Origin: Aulostomus chinensis
Lineage: Eukaryota > Chordata > Actinopteri > Syngnathiformes > Aulostomidae
DNA length: 64,000 nucleotides
NCBI GenBank assembly: GCA_037954235.1
Contig: JBBMOA010000020.1
Coordinates: 16,708,677 to 16,772,676, forward strand
Reading direction: 5' to 3'
Shown: in pieces, positions 36,536-48,033 of the stretch
Layout of the letters: every line of letters begins with the position of its first letter
Position numbering within the stretch: the first letter of the stretch is position 1
The notes under the pieces: generated by a model
What the model was told of the DNA's origin: nothing
Databases searched by the model: none
The model's input: the letters and a program-made list of their open reading frames with translations, nothing else
Position numbers and translations under genes: made by a program

Positions 36536-37528
36536 ATGTGGTACTCAGGTGACGAGTACGATGAAGATCCTCTGGAGCCTGACATGGACTACGAAACATA
36601 CAGTCAGAAGCCAGGGAAGCGAAAACGGCAGACCCTGAGGCTGATGAGCTTTTTGATCCAGAATGGGCAAATTGGTCATCAAAATGCTGAGCCGGAGCCA
36701 CAGGAGGTTGGACTGACCTCTCCTGGCAATTCAATCGCCCAGCGAACCCCAAACCAGGAAGAGGCTGAACTGACCCCTCCTGGCAATTCAAACACCCAGC
36801 CAATCCCAAACCAGGAAGAGGCTGGTCCGACCCCTCCGGGGAATTCACCCAGCCGGAGTTGCCAATTACAGCAACAAGACAATGGACTGACCAATCAGGC
36901 CATTTGGTCTCGTCCAGACATCAACAGGGACGAACTGGCTCCTAAGCCAATTTTACGTCAGCGGATTGCAGCGAACGAAGGAAGAAAGGAACGTCGTGTG
37001 CATTTCGAAATTGACAAGGACCAACACCGTTCTGCACCCTTAAATCACGAGTCCATCAGAGGAACACAAGGCAGGCATGACGAGCCTTTTCTGAGGACTG
37101 AGGGGGAAAGTGAACAAGTGTGGAGGCCCCTCAGTAGACCTGGTGTCCTGCATGAGCGGGTGACCAGTCAAGACAGGTCAAGGCCTCACCATAGCAACAG
37201 CTGGCAAAGTCGCCAATCACGGTGCGAAGCCAGTGACTGGTGGAGACCCGAGACAGATGAGGGGGTGAGTTCTCGATGGGAGAACTTTAATCACGATCGC
37301 CACCATTACAAGGAAGATGGTGGTTGGAATCATCCAGAGAGGGCCAGAGGCTCTGATGGTGGCCGCTACAGGATGGCAGATCAAAACAGGAGCCGCCAGA
37401 TGACAGCGGACACAAGTGACTGGTGGCGACCTGATGAGAGAAGAGACAGGAGGCCCAGTGACCTCATCAGGGAGGACTACCGTCCTTTTGAACGACGTGA
37501 CGGTGGTTCACGATGGCGGCGGTGGTGA
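36536..37528 (+). CDS. Array ORF copy 3: 330-aa orphan protein
   Basis: The protein is identical to copy 1 although units 1 and 3 are not adjacent, and the nucleotide sequences of the two ORFs also look identical by eye. This fits recent amplification or gene conversion. The poly(A) candidate AATAAA is at 38,837-38,842. Confidence 0.6.
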   Translation: MWYSGDEYDEDPLEPDMDYETYSQKPGKRKRQTLRLMSFLIQNGQIGHQNAEPEPQEVGLTSPGNSIAQRTPNQEEAELTPPGNSNTQPIPNQEEAGPTPPGNSPSRSCQLQQQDNGLTNQAIWSRPDINRDELAPKPILRQRIAANEGRKERRVHFEIDKDQHRSAPLNHESIRGTQGRHDEPFLRTEGESEQVWRPLSRPGVLHERVTSQDRSRPHHSNSWQSRQSRCEASDWWRPETDEGVSSRWENFNHDRHHYKEDGGWNHPERARGSDGGRYRMADQNRSRQMTADTSDWWRPDERRDRRPSDLIREDYRPFERRDGGSRWRRW

Positions 37529-37609
37529 CAACAGCAACAGCTGATGACATCTTAACCACGACAGTCATATTAATGACGGACTGAACAATCGGACCTATTT
37601 GCCCTGTCC

Positions 37610-38570
37610 TGGCTCCGAAGCCAATTTTACCTGATCGGATTATGGACGATAACAACAAGGATGATCCTCCACTCTATAAAAGGGAGCAGGAAAAAAGAAT
37701 TTCAGAAAAAATCAAGAATGACTTGGACCCAGCGAGAAGAACATCAGTGGAACAGGGCAGGGGGGTGATGAGACTTTTCTGAGCATCAAGGAGGAGAATG
37801 ACCAAACGTGGAGGCCCCTCAGGAGACCTGGTGACTGTCATGAGCGGATGACCACTGGAGTGAGACTGTAATACAGGGGATCAAACCAGCAGCCACCAGA
37901 CAACACCTGATTGAAGGAACTGATGGCGTCCTGAGTAGAGAAGCTGCAGGAGACCCAGAGACTTCGGGGAGGACTACTGTTCTGATGATTGACGTCACGG
38001 TGGTTCACGATGGCGGTGGTGGTGACAACAGCAGCAGCTGATGACATCTCAACCACCAGGAAGTGATATTAATGACGGACTGAACAATCGGACCTATTTG
38101 CCCTGTCCTGGCTCCGAAGCCAATTTTACCTGATCGGATTATGGACGATAACAACAAGGATGATCCTCCACTCTATAAAAGGGAGCAGGAAAAAAGAATT
38201 TCAGAATAAATCAAGCATGACTTGGACCCAGCGAGAAGAACATCAGTGGGCAGGGGGGTGATGAGACTTTTCTGAGCATCAAGGAGGAGAATGACCAAAA
38301 GTGGAGGCCCCTCAGGAAACCTGGTGACTGGCATGAGCGGATGACCAGTGGAGTGAGGCTATAATACAGGGGATCAAACCAGCAGCCACCAGACAACACC
38401 TGATTGAAGGAACTGATGGCGTCCTGATGAGAAAAGAAACAGGAGACCCAGAGACTTCATTGGGGAGGACTACTGTTCTAATGATTGACGTGACGGAGGC
38501 TCACGGCCGTGATGGAGTGAGAACAGGCAGCAGCTGACGGCTTGTCAACCACCAGGAAGTGATCACAACA
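37610..38570 (+). pseudogene. Unit 3: two decayed C-terminal repeats
   Basis: Copies begin near 37,610 and 38,109. The second has lost a few bases around 38,247 (CAGTGG joined to GCAGGG) compared with units 1 and 2. No continuous frame remains. Confidence 0.8.
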
Positions 38571-39047
38571 ATGGAATTTTTCTCCACTGTCCATGTCTCC
38601 ATTGAAGATGTACATTTTTTCATTGAAATGTGATGTCCCTATTAAAAAAATGGATGACTTTTATAAAGAAACTGCATCTCGGAATTATTTTGATATATTA
38701 TATTTTTTAATATGTTTTTTTCCTCTGTTGAAATACATAACTAAATATTAGAAAATGAACAATGAGTGTGATGTGTTTGTGCTGGGTAAATTAATTTGAT
38801 GCATTTTTTCATGAAATATGTCTTTAAAAAGCCTTAAATAAAACAACAACCACCCTCCGACATGATCCTCGTCAGACCTTACTTTGCAAAGAGGCTCATT
38901 GAGGCCTTAGATATAATTCAGCCTCTTCCAATGTTAATGATTCATCGTGATGACGTCCTTGTAATTGTAAACAAACGGCCAACAGCCAGTCACTGCGTCG
39001 CTTCTGCAGCAACAGACATCAAGCACAGATGGCAGGACAGATCCCTT

Positions 39048-39901
39048 GGGCTGTAATCAACCAAAGAAATTCTTGGTCGACTGAAGCCCTCAAATTTCGA
39101 CTAAAAATCGACTAATTTTATATATGAAAAATATACTGTGTCAACTAACAACACAAAACCTGCTGAGGAATATGTAGACAATTGTTTTCGTCACGTCATA
39201 ATAATTGAGCGACACAATCATTTGTCCTGCGCACAGAGCGAGACTCAACACAGGAGCTCAGCATTGCGGCTGAGACACAAACAGACTTTTAAATTAAAAC
39301 TTGACGCTCAAGCAAAAGGCAAGTCCACGGTAAGAATTTTTACAATTAAAACAAAACAATTATTAGACTAAAACATTGAAATATCAATTCGGATATGTTC
39401 ATATACTCAAAACTGACGAGGCAACCTAAGGTGGACACGTTAGCTTACCGTTTTTAGGTGATACGCCGTCGTGTTTGTAGTGGAGCTGTGACATGAAAAC
39501 TGTTGTTTGCAAACTTGCATTCGACTTTTTTTCCATTATCTATTTTCATGAAATGCTGCCACACTGCAGATGTCTTTGACATGATGGCCGAGGACTGACT
39601 TTAAATGAAACCGTCAAAATTTAATGTACATTCATCAAACCACCAGACGTCGGCCTTCTAGTACTCTTCAGTCTGTCTGGCTCTCGCAGGTCGGGCGAGT
39701 CCAAAATAGCGAAACAAAGGGGGGTGTTCAAAGATTGATTGTTTTCTGAGAAACAGGGATGCTTTGAAAACACCCCCATTACAACTTGGTACTTTCCTCC
39801 TGATGAAATTAACGTGGCAAAAAAATCGAACAATCCGAATTTTGGTTGAACCAGAACGTATTGACGAATATATGGACCAGTCGACTGGGAGATTACAGCC
39901 C
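39048..39901. mobile_element. hAT-like element, unit 3 copy
   Basis: Same ends and position as the unit 1 copy; scattered single-base differences only. Confidence 0.55.
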
Positions 39902-40395
39902 TACCTTAGTTGAAGTTTATTCTTCATTAAGGGGTGAAAACATTTCAAGGAAGCAACATTTTGTCCAGTGATTTTGTACTTTAGTAACCACAATTGAAGA
40001 TTACTGACTTTGGCAGCACCCAGTGGTCCTATAAGAGAATGAAATACAATGCTCCACTTTTTTGCAATATGCAATGTAAGCTTCTGTATTCTCATTAAGC
40101 CGCTTCTTAGCAACCATTTAAAACACAGTCGTGCTTTGAATGTCATATGTGTGGGAATTAATGTATTTTATGCATAAATGAACCACTTCTAAGAAAAAAA
40201 TGACAACTCTTTTCCGAGTTTTGGCTTTTTTCCCTGCCCCAAGCTCTTGGACCCTTCATAAAAACAAAGGAAAACAAAGGTGTCAATGTAGTTCAGAATA
40301 CATTTTGTAGAAACCCCACTCTCTATGTCTGAGAACTAACGTTAAACGTAAAAAACAAAAACAAACAGAAGCTGTACTCAGTCGTACCACATGGT

Positions 40396-41427
40396 ACTCA
40401 GGGCCGTACCCAGGATTTTTCAAATACCGAGGTCAAATTTTGCGATACATCTTATTTGACAACAAACATTGTAATTTGGTGACTTTTCATACATTTTGGA
40501 AACGGGAATAAACAGAGTTCAAATCACAAGCCCATCAAGGAGGTGAACATGTTTATTTTAACAATTCCAAAACGGAGTGATCACAAAAGTAGATTATTTG
40601 TGTGTGTGTGTGTGTGTGTGTGCGTGTGTGTAACAACGTCATAAACAACAGGTTGCGACGACTCTCCAGCCTTTTTTGAATGTGAAATGCGCCAAAATCA
40701 TAACGAGAGAGATGAAAAATCCTCGACCTTCTCTCCAAGCATTTTTGTGCCGACTGGAAAACTTATCCTATCTAGCCAGTTGTTGCTTGAACAACTGTTG
40801 CTTGAAATGCTAATTAAAAGCTACACTGATGATAATGATCATTGATCAAGCATCCCTAGCTGCCATGCAAGGACATAGTATGAACGGTGAGGCACCCGGA
40901 GAGGGGAGTTACATCGCTACAGGGGGAACACAGGGAAAACCAAATACTGCACCGTCTCACTAGCGAAAGCAACTCACCTCCTTCTTTCTTTCTTTTCCCC
41001 TGGACTGTTGGCTTTCCAAAGCTGAGTTTCGTTTGTTTTAGAGTAGACTTCTTCATCTTGCTTCCATTTTCAAATTCAAAAAAACTGACTGCGCGGAGTT
41101 TGAGGAGAACGTAGGCTGTATCCCGCGGTGCTGAGCTGACTTTCGCGAGGCTGCGTCATTTGATACAATGTTTCAAGTGTCCGATTGTTCAGCTACATTT
41201 TAAAATGGTGATGATAAAAAAGATTGTCTTATGTGGACTTTATTTTCAGAATAAACAAATGAGAATAGCTGCTGAATTTTCCACCAATCAATCAAAGTCA
41301 GAAGGATTTTTATCATAAATTTTTTTAACATTTCTGAGTTAAAAAAAAAAAAACTATGGGAGAAAAATACCGAGGATATGACCTCCGTAGTTACGGGCCT
41401 GACAACACCACTGGTCTTCTGAAATGG
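40396..41427 (+). repeat. Array unit 4: truncated right-edge unit
   Basis: Begins ACTCAGGGCCGTACCC, with one change at the boundary. It keeps the TG microsatellite (about 40,599-40,631) and the minus-strand exon, then loses similarity around 41,400-41,427 before the 330-codon ORF would begin. From about 41,080 onward it has many more substitutions and indels than units 1-3 have among themselves, and the 118-codon frame is broken. Confidence 0.85.
40978..41056 (-). CDS. Unit 4 minus-strand first exon
   Basis: Same reading and donor as in the other units. It is kept even though the rest of this edge unit is more diverged. The sequence just upstream has lost about nine bases (CCAGCCCGAC region) relative to units 1-3. 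Confidence 0.35.
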
Positions 41428-43186
41428 CTGAGCTGAGCCGAGCGTGCTTCAAGCCACTGAAAAAGTTCATTCGAATGAAAAACTGCTGGTTGAACATTGG
41501 AGCCACTGACATCTGAACTGTATTCTTCATCATGGCATCATGTAAAAAGACTGCGAGAACACACAGACCCTCTCTACTCTTAGTCAGGCTTCCTTACGCT
41601 TCATTTTTCTCCCGATTGCATCACGCGTGTTTCTCAGGAGTGCAGTCACCCCTCGTTAAAGTGTAGTTAAGCTAAAAGTAACTTCACGGTCAAACCAATT
41701 AAGCTGCTTCAACCTTCAGGCAGTCACATATTGCTTTGCTGCATGTGTTGCCGTGATGTAAATTTTTAATGAAAATAGCTTTAAATTTCAATCCAGCAGA
41801 GATACAACAAAATTGCCCAAACTTGACCCAGAAGCTTTTACTTTGTCGAGACCCGCTGGGACCCGCCCAAAGAGATTTTTCCTCCTGGAGATCCCCGTTT
41901 TATTTAAACTGCCTCCCTCTCAGTGAATCTTCACAGCTGTTCGAGAGGAATAACAGTTCTACATTTGATGAATGAGCTCTTCCAGTTCCTCTCTTCTAAC
42001 ACGATGACAGAAGGAGGGCGATGCGATTTCCAGCTTTATCTTACGCGTCGTCCTGTTATTGGTGACTTGAATCTGACAGCGGCCGTTCGATCTTGTCGCT
42101 CCAGGTTACACTGGGGGGGGGACGTGTCATAGCGGTCCTGTCAGGTGAGGACTGCAGCACCCGAAGCACTTCACCGCCACTGACAGAGGGACTGGAGGGT
42201 GCTGGAGTTTCTGTAATCTTACCTGCTGCTTTGGGGGGGGGATAGCATAGCATAATTCATTTTTTTTTATTGTAAAGTAGTATTTTCTTAGAAGTTGGAG
42301 CAAATTGAACAAATCAGAATTTGGAGAAACTGATCATTCTTAAGTGCAAGCAGCTGATGCAGTGACACAGCAATGCTTCTTCTTCAGAGCGTAAAATGGA
42401 AATGGCGGTGTCAGAATTTAAATAACCCTTCCTCTCTGTCCACCATTGCCTGACAAGCCCATTGACCTATGACCTCCAACATTGTTGTACAATAAACAAC
42501 AGAAACTAGAGATAATATTCCAGCATACATAGGTTTGAAAAGACATTAATGGACAATTACTAATGATTAAAGTGAAAAGTAAAAATCAGAATGTAACTAC
42601 CAATACAACCAAGGTGGAGCTAACCTATAATTTGCATATTTATGAAAAATGTAAATGTAAGTTTACCAGCAGGAAGCTGAGTGGATCATGACTATTTTAG
42701 GAAAGGATGTTTGCTCCTTTCAAGCCTAAAGGCTCCACTATATTAAGCTAATGAACCCACAACGCCTCTCTGCTTAGCAGCTTGTTGACAGTGTATTCAC
42801 TTTCTGTGTAAAAGTCATCGTGCTTTTGAGAAACAGTGGATATCACGAAACCATTCTGCTTTCACTTTTCTGTATGTAACATGCACTCTCATGAACACAA
42901 CATATCAGGAACACTTTGTGCTGGAGCTCACATTTTGCAACGTGTTCACTGGCACTCAGGTTCGGCTGATTGGATTTTGGTGGTCAAAGATCGAGGTCAC
43001 TGTGACCTTAGAAAACGGGTTTCTAGCCTTGTAATGGCATGTATCAGGAATGCCTCGGCACAGTCATTTAAGTGCTCAGAAGAAGTCACAATTTTCACAA
43101 ATAGTATGTTCTTTACTTTACTTTACTTTCTGCCTGTTTCACTCTTTATCCAGCTCTCCCTTTTATTTTTTCAGACATAACCTGAT
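41428..43186. other. Intergenic, nothing recognised
   Basis: No gene. Two G-runs lie near 42,113 and 42,234. The segment at 41,495-41,512 (GGAGCCACTGACATC) weakly resembles the array unit and may be a very diverged continuation of its right edge. Confidence 0.45.
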
Positions 43187-43198
43187 ATGTTTTGGACA

Positions 43199-43439
43199 GG
43201 GCGACACAGTGGTGCAGTGGTCAGCACTGTCACCTCACAGCAAGAAGGTTCTGGGTTCGAGTCCCAGCTCGGGCACAGGATCTTTCTGTGTGGAGTCTCC
43301 ATGTTCTCCCTGTACCTGCGTGGGTTCTCTCTGGTACTCCAGCTTCCTCCCACAGTCCAAAGACATGCAAATAGATACTAGGCTGATTAAATAACCCTTA
43401 ACAGGATAAGTGGTAGAAAATGCATGCATGGATGGATGG
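43199..43439 (+). mobile_element. tRNA-like SINE-type element with 12-bp TSD
   Basis: Contains a box-A-like TGGTGCAGTGGTCAGC (about 43,209-43,224) and a perfect box-B-type GGTTCGAGTCC (43,254-43,264). The well-known teleost text TCTGTGTGGAGTCTCCATG and CCACAGTCCAAAGACATG follows, and a GGATGGATGG tail. The flanks are an exact 12-bp duplication, ATGTTTTGGACA, at 43,187-43,198 and 43,440-43,451, showing retroposition. The copy is shorter than the one at 56.2 kb because the middle is deleted after the AAAGACATGC segment. Confidence 0.85.
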
Positions 43440-43624
43440 ATGTTTTGGACATCGTAAAAACCAATAAATCATAGCTCAGGTGGTAGATTAGCCATCCAGC
43501 AACCAAACGTGTCATTGCTGAGTCTCTTCCTCGGGAGACGTTGTCAAAGTGTCCTTGAGCACAAAACTGAACCACCAAATCCTCCTGATGAGCTCCATGG
43601 TTGGCATCTTCCATGGCAGCCTCC

Positions 43625-43625
<1 letters not shown>

Positions 43626-43667
<42 letters not shown>
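43626..43667. repeat. GT microsatellite
   Basis: Pure (GT)n of about 42 bp. Confidence 0.95.
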
Positions 43668-43668
<1 letters not shown>

Positions 43669-45288
43669 GCACTTTAACAGCCATCAAGCTGGAAAGGCAC
43701 TGCATAAATTGAGAGCATTTAAGTGAAGGTCAGTCGTTATATCTTATTTTACACAGTGGATTTAATGTTGAGATGAAACTAATTAAAGAAATAATAGCAT
43801 GTAGTTCTTTTTACAGTATTTTTTCTCAGGTCTCGGAGTGACATTGCTGTTTCTGTATTTTTTTGTAGGAAAAGGAAAGCTTGGAGAAAGTAGGTCACAG
43901 CTTTGCCACATTAACGTACACGGTAGTCCTTTTATAGTTGGTTTTGCGAGAAAGATTTCTCAGAAATGTTGATAATGTACCTTGAAATGTCTGTTAGAAA
44001 AAAGTTGCATTTAAAACAAAATGAGTTCACTTCAACGTTGTATCAATTGATCCTGCTGGAAGATAAAGATAATTAACTGTTGATCCATGTAATAGATTAT
44101 GTGGACTGGATACCAAGGCAACTGGTCTTCTGCTGTACACACACACGGGTCTGGTTAATTGAACTTCATCTCATTGTGCCCTTTGCACGTCTCCCCTGGC
44201 CCATTCTGCACTTTGCGTAGGTTAATTGAACAGCACAAAGCCGCGGCTGCTCTCAGATCTGCACGTAAATGGGTCGTATTTCACGGTCACATGGCATCTT
44301 TATAAGAGCATTCATGTCGCAGGTAGATGAACCCTGTTTTTTTATGGAGCTTAGTCATTGTGTGTTAGTTAACCACTGAAGTGGCAATCTTTGGGCTCGC
44401 ACACTAATTTGCATTTATTAAGCACTCCCACGGGGGTTTTAGAAGCAGGTTCAATTAATATTCCAATTCTTTTTCCAGTAAAACCTTTTGAGATGAGATG
44501 GAGCGATGACACAAACTTTTCATACCTGTGAGGATCGCAACATTTGAATACATAAACCTCTAATGTTCTAAAACATTTGCAGTTATGGTAAATGTTCAGC
44601 AACATTGGCTCTTTTGATATTGACCACATCATTTAGCCTGCATCATAAGTTTCAGCAAAGATCCCAGCAGTCTGATGTGGGAACATTACAAGCACTCGAC
44701 CATTTATCAGTTTATAAGAGATGAGAGTGTTTAAACTCCACAAAGGACCATTTAAACATGTCCGCTTACACGCCCTTGCTGATTAAATTCAACTGGAAAA
44801 GGGGGAGATAGCATGTAACTATCACCAGGTGCTCAGATTGCAGTGATGAATTGTGAAAATGTTTGACATATTTCATGTCAAAGTGAAGGAAATAACCTGC
44901 AGAATATTGATTTTGCTCCTGCGGAAAAATGTAACAAGGTGACCTGTTGAGTCGAGCAGCTGCGGTATGTCATAAAAAGCCCAGCCCTGATTGGTTTGAA
45001 GTCTGTAAAATAAAATTTACATTTCAAAAGTGATTTGAAATGTTTTATATTTTTTGGAACTCTTTTATTAGCACAAGTAGCAAGCTTTATTAACCTGTCC
45101 AAGCAGGGCCCTTTCTAAGAATGTTGGATCCCTCACCCCCAACCATGCATTTCACCTCTGACGTGAGCTCACCCTTGTCGGCCTGTTGTGATACTTCAGA
45201 AATCTCAGGACGTTCAACAACGGGGCAGCTAGTAAAAATCTATAACAACTACAGAAAGATTTTCAAAATGTGGCATTTTGTTGCAGAA
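43668..45288. other. Intergenic, nothing recognised
   Basis: No supported exon or repeat. Confidence 0.5.
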
Positions 45289-46468
45289 ACTCAAGGATAT
45301 CTACTGATGCAGACCAGTAGAACTGATCTAAACTCAAGGATATCTACTGATGCAGACCAGTAGAACTGATCTAAACTCAAGGATATCTACTGATCCAGAC
45401 CAGTAGAACTGATCTAAACTCAAGGATATCTACTGATGCAGACCAGTAGAACTGATCTAAACTCAAGGATATCTACTGATGCAGACCAGTAGAACTGATC
45501 TAAACTCAAGGATATCTACTGATCCAGACCAGTAGAACTGATCTAAACTCAAGGATATCTACTGATGCAGACCAGTAGAACTGATCTAAACTCAAGGATA
45601 TCCACTGATGCAGACCAGTAGAACTGATCTGAACTCAAGGATATCTACTGATGCAGACCAGTAGAACTGATCTAAACTCAAGGATATCCACTGATGTAGA
45701 CCAGTAGAACTGATCTAAACTCAAGGATATCTACTGATCCAGACCAGTAGAACTGATCTAAACTCAAGGATATCCACTGATGTAGACCAGTAGAACTGAT
45801 CTAAACTCAAGGATATCCACTGATGCAGACCAGTAGAACTGATCTAAACTCAAGGATATCTACTGATGCAGACCAGTAGAACTGATCTAAACTCAAGGAT
45901 ATCCACTGATGCAGACCAGTAGAACTGATCTAAACTCAAGGATATCTACTGATGCAGACCAGTAGAACTGATCTAAACTCAAGGATATCTACTGATGTAG
46001 ACCAGTAGAACTGATCTAAACTCAAGGATATCCACTGATGCAGACCAGTAGAACTGATCTAAACTCAAGGATATCCACTGATGTCGACCAGTAGAACTGA
46101 TCTAAACTCAAGGATATCCACTGATGCAGACCAGTAGAACTGATCTAAACTCAAGGATATCCACTGATGCAGACCAGTAGAACTGATCTAAACTCAAGGA
46201 TATCCACTGATGCAGACCAGTAGAACTGATCTAAACTCAAGGATATCTACTGATGTAGACCAGTAGAACTGATCTAAACTCAAGGATATCCACTGATGCA
46301 GACCAGTAGAACTGATCTAAACTCAAGGATATCCACTGATGCAGACCAGTAGAACTGATCTAAACTCAAGGATATCTACTGATGCAGACCAGTAGAACTG
46401 ATCTAAACTCAAGGATATCTACTGATGTAGACCAGTAGAACTGATCTAAACTCAAGGATATCTACTGA
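45289..46468. repeat. 43-bp minisatellite, ~27 copies
   Basis: The unit starts ACTCAAGGATATCTACTGAT and continues GCAGACCAGTAGAACTGATCTAA. It repeats with an exact 43-bp period and only a few variable positions (TCTACTG or TCCACTG; GATGCAG, GATCCAG or GATGTAG). Each unit can pair CTACTG with CAGTAG across an 8-base loop. The array is interrupted at 46,468 by a LINE end, and a final partial unit resumes at 46,888-46,910 (TGTTGACCAGTAGAACTGATCTA). Confidence 0.97.
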
Positions 46469-46887
46469 AGCACCAAAGTACATCTCTGACATGTTAGACC
46501 CATATGAGCCCTCCACGTCTCTGAGAACCTCAGGTAGAGGTCTCCTACAGGGGCCCAGGGTCAGGACTAAACATGGTGAAGCTACTTTCCAGTTTTCTGC
46601 AGCTAAAATCTGGAACAGTCTTCCAGAAAATGTGAGACAGGCATCAACTGTGACAATGTTTAAGAACAGGCTGAAAACTACTCTGTTCAGTCGTGCATAC
46701 GACAGCTGAAAGTATTTTATCTGCACTCTTGTCCTTTTCTTCTCCTTTTCTTTAAATTAATGATTCTATTTATGTTTTATGATTTTATCTGCCTTTTTGT
46801 GATTTTCAGATTTTTCTGCAACTGTAAAGCACTTTGAGTTGCCATGTGTATGAATTGTGCCCTACAAATAAACTTGCCTTGCCTTGA
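46469..46887 (+). mobile_element. 5'-truncated LINE 3' end (L2/CR1-like)
   Basis: An open stretch from 46,491 to the TGA at 46,707 encodes a typical non-LTR reverse-transcriptase C-terminus: GPRVRTKHGEATFQF, then AAKIWNSLPENVR, then FKNRLKTTLFSRAYDS. A 3' UTR follows, with TAAAGCACTTTGAGTTGCC and a short (TTGCC)n tail, the arrangement of L2/CR1-clade elements in fish. Only the last 0.4 kb was inserted. It split a unit of the 43-bp minisatellite, since the unit breaks at CTACTGA and resumes at TG.TGACCAG on the other side. Confidence 0.85.
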
Positions 46888-47168
46888 TGTTGACCAGTAG
46901 AACTGATCTACATCATTTGTCGAGTCCTCCATCAGTACAGTTGAACTCAGTCATTTATTATTTGACTCTGTATTTCTTTTGTCATTAGAACAGCAGCAAA
47001 TGTGCAGCGGCGTGGTGAGGAAGGCGCTTGCCCCTCTTTGTGACTGACAACAGGTGGCTTTTGTGTCACACCCAGTTCCGCGCTGGATTCATCTACGCGC
47101 ACTTGAGTGGTGGTTATACGTTCTAGGTTCTAAGAACCAATGGGAGTAATTCCTCCCGTCTAGGGTTC

Positions 47169-47235
47169 AATGTACAGGTCTGCAGTAGAAGGATGGTGCT
47201 AATATACCGACTTGAATATGAAAGCAGTAAGTCAT
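47169..47235. repeat. 67-bp direct repeat, copy A
   Basis: AATGTACAGGTCTGCAGTAG through GAATATGAAAGCAGTAAGTC matches 48,034-48,100 in the same orientation at about 60 of 67 positions by my count. Function unknown. Confidence 0.8.
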
Positions 47236-48033
47236 ACAGCTGACTCAGCTCCACGCTGTGATGGTAGCAGTAATACAGCTATAGGAATACATGTGTTGCA
47301 GTAAAAGTACAGTTATATTGATGCAGAGCCACGAAGTACGCAGAAGAAGTCGTTGTTCGTTTTTGGTTTTTTTATTTTGTTTTTTTTAAACAGGTCAACC
47401 CGACATCTCACTTTCCTGTTTCTTAGTCATTTGGTTTCCCTGTGAATCTCGAGTGTGTAGAAATTGGGATGGAGTGTTGGTAGAAATTGGAACATGGAAC
47501 ATCAAAGTTTTGTGAGCCTGAGCGATGGCCAGTGAGAGGAAATACACAGGGAGCAAGGAAATAAGACTAAATTGAGGGCTCAAAAGAAAAAATCTGCTAA
47601 AAATCCGCTGTGCTTAAGACCATTTCATGAAGAAGCCTCAGTGTATTGGACTTTTAAATCTGGATTTTTCCTTTTTTTTTTTTTTTTTGTCTCGCAAAAA
47701 ACAAACACCCCACCCCAAACACTGTCCCCAGTCTGAAAACTGTCCTCAAGTTCAGCGTGGCTGCTATTATCCTTGTCAAAACTGTACAATCTGTGTTCTT
47801 TTTCTGCTTTTCTGCCGCTGAGAGCCAAGTGACCTCGTCACAGCTACGCTCAAACATGACTTTTCCTCCTGCTGGCTCGCTGCTGATGGAGTGACCTGCC
47901 AGCTGCAGTGATTTATAATCCCATGTTATAGCTTCAAAACATTTCGTCTGCGACATATCTGCTATAGCATCTTGCATTAGCTGTTTTACTGTCATACTTG
48001 TCTTTGCATATACTAGTGTTATTCTGTTGTAAT

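Larger units (their letters stand above)
35269..40395 (+). repeat. Array unit 3 (5,127 bp)
   Basis: Complete unit. The TG microsatellite (about 35,471-35,527) is roughly twice the length of that in unit 2, which accounts for most of the unit-length difference. Small indels lie in the decayed repeats near 38,240 and 38,430. Confidence 0.9.
23651..41427 (+). repeat. Macrosatellite-like tandem array of a ~5.1-kb unit
   Basis: Five head-to-tail units, each opening with a CAGGGCCGTACCC-type sequence, begin at about 23,651, 25,245, 30,161, 35,269 and 40,396. Spacings are 4,916, 5,108 and 5,127 bp between the full units. The full units differ by a few substitutions and small indels only. The first unit lacks the central 3.5 kb, and the last stops near 41,427 within the promoter-proximal part of the unit. 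Each full unit carries, left to right: a TG microsatellite (lost in unit 1), a minus-strand first exon, a 118-codon ORF, a 330-codon ORF, two decayed copies of the ORF's C-terminal half, AATAAA, and an 850-bp hAT-like element. The last partial unit is visibly more diverged than the interior ones. Confidence 0.95.

Noticed and set aside
43254..43264. Box-B GGTTCGAGTCC as a tRNA gene (also 56,244-56,254)
   Set aside because: No cloverleaf can be folded around it; it is the promoter relic of a SINE-type repeat.
45289..46468. CRISPR-like array
   Set aside because: The 43-bp units abut with no unique spacers and the genome is vertebrate; it is a minisatellite.
46491..46709. 72-codon ORF as a host gene
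   Set aside because: It is the C-terminal end of a LINE reverse transcriptase (RTKHGEATFQF, FKNRLKTTLF).
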